Shown here piece after piece: positions 11,648 through 23,600 of a stretch of DNA of 64,000 nt. The stretch is taken from contig OZ025267.1 in assembly GCA_964019165.1 (NCBI GenBank), positions 19,433,185-19,497,184 of the forward strand. Reading direction: 5' to 3'. A program made the position numbers and the translations under genes. This stretch comes from Mastigias papua. Its lineage: Eukaryota; Cnidaria; Scyphozoa; Rhizostomeae; Mastigiidae. Within the stretch, counting starts at the first letter, position 1. Every line of letters starts with the position of its first letter. Under the pieces are notes generated by a model, which made no database searches, had not been told where the DNA came from, and saw only the letters and a program-made list of their open reading frames with translations.

Positions 11648-12103
11648 GGGACCATTCAAAAATTACGTAACGCCTGGGGGGTAGGGGTATGGTCATTTTT
11701 GTGACAAATTGTTGCGAAAATTTAGGGCGTCATAGCTCTTTTGTTATGTATAACGGATATTTTCTTGAAATGTACCTTTTCTTGCAATTACATGAAGGTT
11801 GAGCTTAACATCCAAGGCTGTGTGCGTATGTATGTATCCTCCACTTTTCTGAAACATTGTGGTGACCTTCGCAGACATTTTTTAAACTACCATTTGCGTC
11901 ACTTCGGGATGTTTAAATTCTGCTTTGGAAGAGTCTTTAGTTATAGAACCAATCACCAAGAGTATACAGTGATGGGGGGTCTTAAGACTCAAAATATTAC
12001 GTAACACAGGGGTGGGTGGTACTAGTTTGTTTTAATGCGTTACAAGGGGTGTGGTGGTCAAAATGGGCGAAATTTGGTGTTGCGTAGTTATTGAATGGCC
12101 CCC
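11648..12103. mobile_element. Terminal-inverted-repeat DNA element (MITE), 456 bp
   Basis: The left terminus GGGACCATTCAAAAATTACG mirrors the right terminus, whose reverse complement begins GGGGGCCATTCAATAACTAC. Next to each end are GTAACGC/GTTGCG words and G-rich subterminal sequence. The interior has only a short open frame with no transposase motif, so it is non-autonomous. I do not assign a superfamily: no unambiguous target-site duplication is visible. Confidence 0.7.
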
Positions 12104-12954
12104 AATATGTGTCAATTTCGCGTTACATAGCTGAATATTTCTCACTCTAAATATCTCATAACAGTTTGTGTGGGGTGTACACAAATGGCTCACACCACCG
12201 CAAACAGGTCTAACCCTGTAGTGTAAAGCAATTACCAAAATTACCTGGGATAAATCCAAAGGTGGCAAGACCCTTCGTATAGCTCTGCAGAATTTTTGCA
12301 TGGCATGAAAAAACCATAGTGAAAGTCTCAAGAACGATCCGCTATCTTGTGCATTGATGGACCGTAAAATACATTAAATTTCATTAAGCTATTTTTGGCA
12401 AGCCGCTTTATACGCTGATCTCCCAGAATTAATTGAAGCTAGAACAGCGTTGTCTGATAAAGGGTCTCGTATCAAGTAGGTAATTTATGCTTTGAAGTGT
12501 ATATTATCTACTGCTCATTAAATACGGGCTTCTGCACGAGAATAGAACTGTTCGATGTACATGGTTTTATGGATTGTAGTCATGCATTGCATGACAATTT
12601 TTCGTGACTACGCACAGCTTTTGGGTCCGGGCGTTCTGCCCCCTACACCCTGGCCCCACATGGCACCATTTTCTGAAATATTATAACAGCATAGCGTAGT
12701 TGCGACATAAAGACGTATGAACTAAACACAACAATGCATTTGTTAAACGTAAAATTTCGTGCCATTACAGCCAGCAGTGCCAAAACTCTATGCCCTTCAC
12801 TTATACATGTATATAAAATTTGGGGAATGGCTCCCAGGCACAATAGAGATTGAATAGTCCAGACAAAGCCCATTGGCCCGTATCAAATATGTTGGTAATG
12901 GGCCGTAGCACTTGGTATAGAAGACCATTCTCGTGCTGGACGTTGGGGGGGGGG

Positions 12955-13288
12955 GTACTTTTATTGAATCGAATCGATTTTCGCTCCTTGTGACTATGAA
13001 ACTATATTCAGGCCTTAACCTGTTCATGAAAACTATTTTTGTACAGAAAACCACATCGTACAATTTATGAGTGAATAACCGGCTAAATTTACCAAGGGCT
13101 AAAACAGTATCCTGTGCCATACAAAGTGCAGCATTTCTAGGTAGTTCATTATGGCATACAGTGCCAAATGAAATTGAAAATTCTATGAACATATCTATAT
13201 TCAAAAATCTTATGTAATATTGGAAAGGGGAGGAAAATGTCCTTGTAGATTGTGCAAACAATACTCGGCCCAAGTTGGCTTTTTGACT
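12955..13288 (+). pseudogene. LINE reverse transcriptase C-terminal fragment (jockey/CR1/L2 type)
   Basis: The plus frame ending in a TGA near 13286 reads TTSYNL, stop, VNNRLNLPRAKT, then FLGSSLWHTVPNEIENS, ISIFKNLM, stop, YWKGE. The pattern R-L-x-L-P-R-x-K-T, then F-L-G-x-x-L-W-x-x-x-P-x-x-I-x-N-S and I-F-K is the standard tail of jockey-like LINE polymerases. Two internal stops show decay. The 166-codon minus-strand frame over the same region is its shadow. Downstream ATT-rich text (13420-13460) looks like the element's tail. Confidence 0.75.
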
Positions 13289-13619
13289 TAGCATTTATTT
13301 TTCACTTGTTGCTCTCAGGGAACTTTTCATGTATCATTTCTTATTCTTGTAATGAATTTTTGCTAGTATTATTGTAAGTAGGCTTTAATTAACTTTTTTA
13401 TGCTATTTCTTATTTGGCCTACTATAAATATATTGATTATTATTATTGTATTATTGTTATACGCGAACTTTCACTGTTCAGAACCAATCCCAGATAGATT
13501 GATAATATTTAATTTCATTTTTCATTAATAGTGAACAGTTGTCTGTTAAAATGTCTGGATAATTTTACTTGTAGCTGTTTGTTTGTTTATCATACCCACC
13601 ATATACATTTGTTTTGTAG

Positions 13620-14611
13620 CATTTTACCCATTGATAATGCAGTAACCGAAAGTGCACATAGTCCTCTGGCACCTGTAGAAAGCACATCAGAAGAGCGAGA
13701 ATCGCCCGTTGCTGATATTGTTGAATGTACAATGCCAGGTGTTGGTGTCACTGAAAATATCGAAGCTATCACAATTGAAGATGACGAATCTGAAACTGAA
13801 GATGACATAATTGAAGATAAAATCATACGAAGTGCAGATTCAAATATTTGTGAGCGGGAAAATGCAGAAGTTGGTGAATCTTTTCGTAGAATGTCGTCGA
13901 TGATTGTAATAGAGGACTCAGAAAAGACACCTGATGATACAGCTAGTATATATATCATTGATGATGATGGCAAAACACCGAATGATGACTCTGTTATGAT
14001 AAGCAAAGTTGAAGCTAAAGGTGCTGTCGTAAATACTGTTGACAATGATATAAAATCTGGTCAAAAGAATGACCGTTGTAGTCCTATTTCTGTCCAGTCA
14101 CTGGACGATGAAGAGCTGCCTGATGTCTTTTCGTCGGTTCTTAGAGACACACCATCAGATAGGTCGGAAGGGTGTCACAGTAGGAAGATTGACGAAACTG
14201 ATATTAATGGAAGTACTGGTGTGACGGTTATCCCTTTAGAAAAGGGTGATCAAATACACGAAGATTTCCGAACACTACAGTTGGATGTTGCGTGCCAAGA
14301 TGACAAACGCATATGTGATGATCCTGAAGGACATGCTCCAGCAGAGGATGAGGAACTATCAGACATGGGAGTTACACCTGATCAAACTGTACTCTCAACA
14401 GGACGAGATGATGCAGAAATGTGCGACGTTGAAAGTGATGCCCCAGTAACTGTTGTACCTCTAGATGACGAAGGTCAGTTTGAAATAGAGAGTGTTGTCG
14501 GTGATGATGGGGAGAGACTGGTGACGGTTAGGAAAGTCGATGAAACTGAAATGGAAGATGACGAGCAAGAGTGGTGGGAAAGTTTGGTAGGCTCAGATAA
14601 TTTGACTGAAG
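13620..14611 (+). CDS. ATRX: ATRX visible exon 1: acidic N-terminal region
   Basis: This starts after TTTGTTTTGTAG with a single base that completes a codon, and ends GAA G|GTAATG. An in-frame extension back to 13531 (acceptor TTAATAG) is possible but has a cysteine-rich, poorly conserved look. The encoded 330 residues are rich in D, E, S and T. They contain repeated short hydrophobic-acidic modules: [32 protein letters not shown] and [11 protein letters not shown]. These resemble SUMO-interacting motifs. Near the end, [10 protein letters not shown] stands out as the only aromatic patch before the ADD domain. Confidence 0.85.
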
Positions 14612-17600
14612 GTAATGATTAAATGCATGTTTGGTTTACGTGTCTATGTTTGTTCTACGTACCAATGCTTGGTTTACTTATCGATGTTTGGTATACGTAC
14701 CCGTATTTGGCTTGCTTATCTATGTTTGGATTCTATTTTATGTGTGTGTTTAGTTTAGGTATCCGTGCTAATTTACTTATATGTGTTTGGTTTAGGTATC
14801 CATGTTTGATTTACGTACCCATGTTTGATTTGCATGTCGTTGTATTGTGCCTTTCCATGTTTGATTTACATACCCATGTTTGATTTGCATGTCGTTGTAT
14901 TGTGCCTTTCCATGTTTGGATGTTCGTTTTACGTATTTACTGTTCTCTTTGACATTTTCTTGCTTCATTAGCAGAATTATTGTGGCTGTACACCTGTTGG
15001 TCGTTGAAAGATTTTTAGTTTCATTATTGATGTTAGAATTAGCTCAGTAAACTTGATTTTGGTATGTCTGCATTTAGAGTGATGAGTGCGCGCATATTGA
15101 GGAATATCGTCTTATGTGAAATACTTGAGTTACCCATGTAGACTCAGTGCTGAATCCTGTATATCACTCTAATCGTCTACATTAATTAGTAAGTGAAGGT
15201 TTAATAATTTCGCTGTCTGCGCGTTGTTAAATGTACAACCATGTATGACACTTGTTTGTTTTGTTTGAAGATAACTTGCCACCTCATATCATTTGCACTG
15301 GTTGTGGGAAGAAAATAAAGCCTGCTTCTCAGAAGCTTTTACAGCATCCAGTACTCTGTGTGCTCGTCTGCAAGGTATTGTTGTATTGGATATCGCACGA
15401 AAAAGTGGTAACATACGTTAGTACACTGAAAGTCCCCTTTTCGTCCGACACTCGTCAGCGAATGAGACATCTGGTAACGACCGAAAGGTGAAGCTAAGGC
15501 CCCAGTTACACAGTACCGGATAGCTTTTGTATCAGATAGGCCTGTCAGTTACGCGGTGCCTTGCTATCCGATACACATCCCATTGGCTATCCAGTATAAA
15601 AAGTGCTCTGCTTTGAAAGTGATGCAAACATGTATCCGATACACTCTGGTACCGCGTTACCATGCTTTACGGAGCTATCCGATACACTTTCTGCACAGAA
15701 AACACCTTGGCGACTACTTTGTTACTATCGTGATCTCCGCAGGACACGGAAAATAGTCCTCACAGTGTGGAGCAGCTCTGGTGCCGTGTGACTGGAAACG
15801 TTACAGACACAAAAGCTATATGATAGGGTGTAACCACCACAATATCGGAGGAAAAGTTGTATCGGATAGATCATTGCTATCCAATGCAAAAAGCCATCTG
15901 GTATCGTGTAACCTAGGCCTAAATTTATAGCCGGATTCGGATGATGGTCGCTATCCGGCATTCCAAACTATGACGAATGTCAGACGAAAAGGTCCTCTCA
16001 GTATGTTATGGAATTTTTCCGCATTTGCATACCGTAGTGAAATTCTATTGTACCAACATAAAACTCGCCTATTGTTGTTTGCCTCTTTTTATCCGTCCAT
16101 ACATGTATACGTCCTTTTAATATACATCCATACATGTATACGTCCTTTTAATATACATCGGACTATTTGCCTATGGCCTCGATTTTACATATCAGTTTAA
16201 GAATTTGATACTCAAATACGCTTTTGATATTCTTGTTATGATAGTAGAATTATGAGACGTTATTATGAATAAAGTAGGGTGTACCGTTACAAATACTTAT
16301 CTCTTGAACCGAACCCGTTCCCTCTAGCTTCTATATAGCATGCTTGCCATCTAAGGTATCTCCGCCTCAGAGATAATGTTTAATGTATTTGTCCAATCCT
16401 GGAGTATGGTTAGTATCATATGTTCAGTTTTTGAGGAATTGGAGCCGCGATATACTTATAGCCTCAAAATAGTTGTAGCCTCGATGTAGTTATAGCCTGG
16501 ATATAGTTGTGGCCTAGGTACACTTATTAGGAAGGTGTATTGATTTTTATTTAGATTTATATGCTGCCATCCCATATATAGTATCCATGAACTCTGGTTA
16601 TTTTGTCTACACATGAGAAGGCCCATTCCTTTGTTAGCTAAGACCTTAGAATGAGTCCCCGTCAGCCTTGACTTCCAGAAATGTGACTGATTTAAGGGAT
16701 GAGTACTGCATCTTTGTATTGAGTCAGAGTAAAAGACGGGCGACCAGTCATTTCATTTGGGTCACCTTTCATTATAGATTCTTGTAGTTCCAATAGGAAG
16801 CAATTACCAAGTTTGGTTTCTATTGCTAGTCGACATTAACCTTGGCATACGTAGAATGTTATTTTGGCAGTTTATGGCTAAAGGTAGTTTCTTTACTGGT
16901 GCAAAGGGGCCTTGTAGAGTCCGGGGTGGATGAAGCACAAACAGAGTGAAGTAGTGAGGGCAAGAATGGGAAGCTATTTTTAAAAGTGATGATACTGTAT
17001 ATGAAGCAAGCATCCTGGGATCAGGGGCTATTTCTATTTCTATGTCTATTTCTATTTTCTATGTTTATTTTTTATTTCTATTTTTATTTTCTATGTCTAT
17101 TTTTATTTTCTATTTTCTGTTGTCTTTCTCTATTTTCTATTTTCTATTTCTATTTATATTTTGTATTTCTGTTTCCATTTTCTATTTCTTTTTTCTATTA
17201 GCTATTTGCTATTTTCTATTTTTATTTTCTATTTTCTATTTTCTGTTTTCTATTTTCTACTTCTATTTTCTATTTCTATTTTCTATTTCTATTTTCTTTT
17301 GCTATTTTCTTTTTCTATTGTCTATTTTTTTTCTATTTTCTATTTTCTATTTTCTTTTTCTATTTTCTTTTTCTATTTTCTATTTTCTTTTTCTATTTTC
17401 TTTTTCTATTTTCTTTTTCTATTTTCTTTTTCTATTTTCTATTTTATTTTTCTATTTTCTTTTTTATTTTCTATTTTCTTTTTCTATTTTCTTTTTCGAT
17501 TTTCTTTTTCTATTTTCTTTTTCTATTTTCTATTTTCTTTTTCTATTTTCTTTTTCTATTTTCTGTTTTATTTTCCATTTTCTTTTTCTATTTTCTTTTT

Positions 17601-20600
17601 CGATTTTCTTTTTCTATTTTCTTTTTCTTTTTTCTATTTTCTTTTTCCATTTTCTATTTTCTATTTTTTATTTTCTATTTCTGTTTTCTGTCTCTATTGT
17701 CTGTTCTCTGTTTTCTATTTCTATGTTCTATTTTTATTTTTTATTTCTATTTTTATTTTCTATATCTATTTTTATTTTCTATTTTCTATTTTCTGTCTCT
17801 ATTTTCTATGTTCTATTTGTATTTATATTTTCTATTTCTGTTTCTGTTTTCTATTTCTATTTTCTATTAGCTATTTGCTATTTTCTATTATCTATTTTCT
17901 ATTTTCTATTTTCTATTTTCTATTTTTATTTTCTATTTTCTGTTTTCTATTTCTGTTTTCTATTTCTGTTTTCTGTTTCTATTTTCTATTTCTATTTTCC
18001 ATTTTTGTTTTCTATTTCTATTTTCTGTTTTGTATTTCTATTTTTATTTTCTATTTTCTGTTTTCTTTCTCTATTTTCTATTTTCTATTTCTATTTATAT
18101 TTTCTATTTCTGTTTTCTATTTCTTTTTTTTCTATTAGCTACTTGCTATTTTCTATTTCTATTTTTATTTTTATTTTCTATTGTCTATTTTTATTTTCTA
18201 TATCAATTTTCTGTTTTCTATTTTCTATGTCTATTTTCTGTTTCTATTTTCTATTTCTATTTTCTATTTCTATGTCGATTTTCTATTTTTATTTTCTATT
18301 TCTACTTTCTGTTTCTATTTTCTATTTCTATTTTCTATTTCTATTTTCTATTTATATTTTCTATTTCTATTTTCTTTTTCTATTTTCAATTTTCTATTTC
18401 TGTTTTTGTTTCTATTTTCAATTTCTATTTTCTATTTGCTATTTTCAATTTCTATTTTCTATTTGCTATTTTCTATTTCTATTTTTTATTTTCTATTTTC
18501 TATTTCTTTCTTCTATTTTCTATTTTCTATTTTCTATTTTTAGAAATGCAACAAGTTCTACAACTCTAGCTCATTCAGCAGAGACAAGTTTGGAATGGAA
18601 GAGTTTTGCAAGTGGTGTGGTGATGGTGGCGATCTTATTTGCTGTGATTTTTGTGAAAAGGTCTTCTGTCAGAGATGTGTCAAACGGAATATGGGAGAAA
18701 ATTTCTTAAAAATTCTTTTAGATGCTGATGAGGAGAAATGGAAGTGCTTTTGTTGTGATCCCAGTCAAATTGGTTGTTTTACAGAAGAGTGCAGTATTGT
18801 AATGAAAATTATGAAACGTTTGAAGATGAGGGGATACGCTTTCGAAAAGAACAAGACTCACCTTGGAGGCCCAAGCCAATTTGAGAGAAAAGAACGACTG
18901 AAGAACATTTCACATGCATATGATGATGCAGGTGGTGGGCCTAACAATAGTATTAAAATCGAGATAGATCCAGATCTAGACTTGTCCGCTCAAGAACTTT
19001 CCAAATGCATTGTAAATAAAAAACAACGAAATAGAGACGATAGAGCAAAGAGGGAAGTGGTTGATAGCAATGATCAAAGGTACCAGCCAGATACGAAATA
19101 TAATTCAAAAAAAGCGAATGAGCGATCATCTCATGAATTGTATAAGTCGTATGAGAATGCAGGAAAGCATACGTTGAAGAAATTGAACGTTCTATTACGA
19201 AGAGTAGAAATTCCCATTAATTGTATTTTACCAGATTTTTCAGGTTCGCCGAAATTAGTGTCACCCAAAGCCCGACTTTCAGAGAATGGTGCTGGTTCCT
19301 CATCAGAATCGTTTGATATTGTTAACATAATTTCCGATAGCGATAGTGATCAAAATATAGAAAGCAGCCGAAGGGAAACTGTCAGCAAGGACGATTCGTT
19401 ATCAACAAATGAGAGTAGATTTAGATCAAGGAAAAATAAAATTAAATCTGTTGAAGAAGAACCGGAAACAAATGAATCAAATGTAAATAGCGAGGAAGAA
19501 GAAAGTGAATCTGAGAGCGATACTAAAGATGGAGAAGATGATAGTGTAGACGATGCAATGATTGATGATTACTGTAAAGAAGAGGTAGAGGACGTTCCAG
19601 ACTTGGAAGTAGAAGAAGAATTAAATGCTTTGGAAGAATCAAGCGATAGTGATTATGATTATCAACGGTTGAGAAGAAGAACAATAAGGAGAGACAATGA
19701 TAAAAAGGTAACAGGGAAAGTATCGAAAAAGTTAGAAAAGTCTTCTGATACTGATGACGTTGATAATCACAAAATCAGGTCTAACAGTAGTGATGAATCG
19801 CTGCTTCTAGGAAGAAAAAGAAAGCGGAAAAAGGTTGTAATGAGGAAGCATAGACAAGATAGCTTATCTGGTTCGGATTCCGATTTTGTAGGTCGCATAA
19901 AGAAAAGACCGAAGAGAAAAAGAATGAACTCTGACGTATCTTCAGATAGTGAAGATGAAAGGAAAGCAAATTATGAAAGTGAAGAAGAGAATGGGAACGT
20001 AGGCGGGAGAAGGAAGAGGAAGATACGAGGAAAAGATAATAAAGGGAAAGGAAAAGGAAGAGGAAAAGAGAAAGGAAAAGGGAATGGAAAAGGGAAGGGG
20101 CGAAAGAATAGAAATAAGGTGCTAGATACTGACTCGAACGAAAGCAGTGATGATGAAAAATCGCCTTCCAAGAATAAAGGACGTAAGAATATCCGACGCA
20201 TCCTCGGGGATGAAGAACTTACCGAGGAGACAAGAAGAGCGCGTCAGTTGGAGGAAGAGAGGAGAAAGCGCCTGTTGGAGCGGACGCAAGCGACTTACAT
20301 CGAAGAGCAAGCTAGAAGAAAGCATGATATGACAGGCAGGGTTATATTGGAAATGGACAAGAAGGAAGGGGAGGCTTTGGTAGAAATTCATTATAGTTTG
20401 GTATCAAATTTAAAGCCGCATCAAGTCGAGGGTATACAATTCATGTATGATTGTTTGTTTGAATCTGTGGAGAAGTTCAAAAATGGTGACAAAGGCAATG
20501 GGGCATTGTTAGCACATTGTATGGGACTTGGTAAGTCACTGCAGGTATGTGGAGTATGCTTCTAGCATTTTTGTTTCCATAGTAGATTGATGATACGTAG

Positions 20601-23600
20601 TACAACGTTTTACACAATGAAAGTTACAAATGTTCGTATACCTATCAGGCCCTTTTTTGACTCAGGCGGTCGCCCTAGCCCTTGCCCTCTCCCTCTCCCT
20701 TTCCCTCTCCCTCGCAAGCGCCTGGGTAAGCGTATTTACGCGGATATTTCATTGCCTTGCAAAAGCATGGCAATAGAAATTCATAGAGAAAGCTTAACTT
20801 ACTTACGGTTTCTGAAGCGTGTGAATCTAATTGAACCATTGAAATGTTCTTTCAGCAAAATTTGTATGGTTAAGCGCATAAATGAAGTACAAGCGAATGG
20901 GCCGGGTTTTAATCATAAGTTACAAACATTGAGTAGGCCCATTAATCAATCATTGAAAGAACTAAACATTTGCTTATTGAAAGGACAAAAAGTAGCGGTA
21001 TTAGTAGTCAATTTTTTGGAGGGGAATCACCTTCCAAAATCAATTTATATTGATAATCAACCCCCATGTTGTAATTTTATCACGGAAAGGCCTGATACCT
21101 ATAATGCGTTGCTGCTGTTTTACTTTTACAGCTCAAGGATTTTGTAGGGCAATTTCTGCACTGCGTTCTTAATGCTTACGATTCCTGTGAATCTCAAAAT
21201 TTGTATGGATTGAGTTTGAATTCATAATTTGAAGTTAAGATATACGCTTGATTAATGAATTAAGTTAATAATCTAAGAACTATTATTCGGTTGTCTAGGA
21301 CTGTTGAAAGTTTGATGTTAGTGCCTATTGCCGCCATATTTATTATACACTTGACTGTTGGTTGACTGTGTGTTCACTGAATGGTGTCTTATTGCGTTGA
21401 TTGATCTAAATTGAAAGTGATTTATATTGCATGCACGTGCTCTAATTTTCAACGTGTTTTGGATGTACAAGAGATGCAGCGTGAAGTTAACATCTTACCT
21501 TTTTCTGGTTAAACAATGGGATCTGTGATGTCAGGTATTAGAATAGCACCCATGCCGTTCTCAAATATGTTTACTTAGCCATTTAGAGTTGTACTTATCA
21601 ACGCCGGATAAAGTTTGATTAAGAGTATGGTGGTAAAAAATAGACGGATGAAAATACCAGAAGAATTTGCAATAAATATTTTTCGATAGGGTACCAGAAT
21701 TGTATCTTCATGTAATGGGCAATTCCTCATGTGTGAATTTTCCAAAACTACGTTTCAGGTTATCGCCCTTCTACATGCCGTTGCAAACAACCCGCACATT
21801 GGGTTAACAAAGTTTCTAATTGTGGCCCCTCTGAATACTGTTTACAATTGGGAGAATGAATTTGAAAAGTGGCTTGAATTCGATCAAAGAATGGATGTAA
21901 GTACCGATATCTTTAGTGTTTCTGGTCTAATATTTTTTAAAAAGAGACCCTGTTATAGTTATATCTCGTTTTGTATTGAGTCACGAAATATGTTTAAATT
22001 TTGCAAAAATTCATTCCTCACTTCCATAGTGATAGTATTTTTAGCCAGTGTTATTAAATTCTGTTTATGAATTTCTTTTCTACGATAAACACATAATTTG
22101 GGTATGTTTTCTTAGTGTGCCAGGGTATCTATATCATGGAGCTTTTCTCGTCACAAGAATGATGCCCATGAATCGATGTTTGTTGTAGACCAACGCCTTT
22201 TATTATAGGTGCATGTTTTGACCGACTCTGGAAGTAACCTGAAGCTACGCATGTCCATGCTGAAGGACTGGTACGATAATGGGGGTGTTATGATCCTTGG
22301 GTATGACATGTATCGGAATTTAACACAGTTTAAGAGGATCAGAAGCAAGAGACATAAGAAGATAATTGCCGAAACCTTGTTGGATCCAGGTATTGCTCTC
22401 AACTATACAGCACAACCTCCTATAAATCTCGATGCAGTTAGATTTTTTATCCTTATACGAAGACATTTAATATACAGACTACTTTTGTTGTGATATCTAC
22501 TAGATTCCTACCTTTAGAAACCTCAGAATACTTTACTGTTGAGTACGATTTGTTCCAAATTTATTTCCATTGGCTCATTAAGGCCTCGTGAGTTCAGCGG
22601 GAATCTTTTTGATTTGAGCCTAGGTTTCTATGCTCAGTACGACCATATCTAATTTTAACGTTGCGTATTTTATGCATTTTATGCAGTGATCGAGTGATTT
22701 TGTTCAATGATAAACAGTAAAAGTGTGCATGGATAAAGCCACTCGACTCCTCAAAAGTGTGATCACATGACCATGGTAGCAAAAGTTCCTTTGATTGAGA
22801 TATCAATAACAATAGCTAATTAATACTCATTCTGTTGGCCATGTGGTAAAATGGCGTCGCTCTCCGTATAAGCAAAAGTAAAGGGCCTGGCCAGAAAACC
22901 TGACTCAAGGATTAAATCCCATACCCCTATTTTATGAAAATGCATAGTGATAAATTGTCCTTATAATAGATACATGGTATAGATACAGCGTATATGCTTT
23001 ACAAGTATAGTGACACAGTGCACAGGTTCATGGTTCTCAGGAATTTGGAAAACCTGGAAAAGTCAGATAATTTTTTCTGGTCAAGGAATTTTCGCATTCT
23101 AATTGTTTAAATTCCTTCATTGTCGGCACATATGCCAGATCATTTTCTTGGTTCGTCAAAAACTGCTGGGGAAATGAGAAAAATGGTTTGGAATTGTTAA
23201 AAGATTTGGTGTGGAAATCTTGGAAAAGTAAGGAAAGTTTTTGATAAGGCCCTGAGAACCCAGATGTCTCTTTAATAGTATAAGTGAAGAGATTGCGAAA
23301 GCGTATTATGAACTGAGCAGTCATTTACATAAGAACATACGCATTTTCCTAGTGTGTTGTTGTGGTGCTTTCCGCACTCTGCTTTGGGATTGTATAGAAG
23401 CTGCTGTTGCTCGACGAAAAGAGACTACTGAACTATACAACTTGTGTTATCTGAATTGCTTATCGTGTTATGGAAGTGCTTAATTCCAATTGAGATGTTT
23501 AGAATAATTTGTTCTTTCTCATTCTTCCTTCTAATTCAGTATTAAACCAAATGGTTCACATTTGAATTCACGTGCTCGTTTTTAGGACCAGATATCGTCA

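Noticed and set aside
12797..13294. 165-codon minus-strand frame
   Set aside because: It is the shadow of a plus-strand LINE polymerase tail that aligns with a known pattern.
17042..18709. 555-codon open frame rich in F, L, S, I and Y across the pyrimidine minisatellite
   Set aside because: It follows the tandem repeat composition, several overlapping frames are open at once, and it is out of frame with the real ATRX exon that it runs into.
20587..21147. 186-codon open frame right after ATRX visible exon 3
   Set aside because: No recognisable domain, it lies within an intron whose splice sites are well supported, and it contains a low-complexity CCCTCT tract.
22826..22920. Functional tRNA gene
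   Set aside because: The A-box-like part is fair, but the B box has several mismatches and no complete cloverleaf can be drawn, so it is listed only as a low-confidence tRNA-like remnant.
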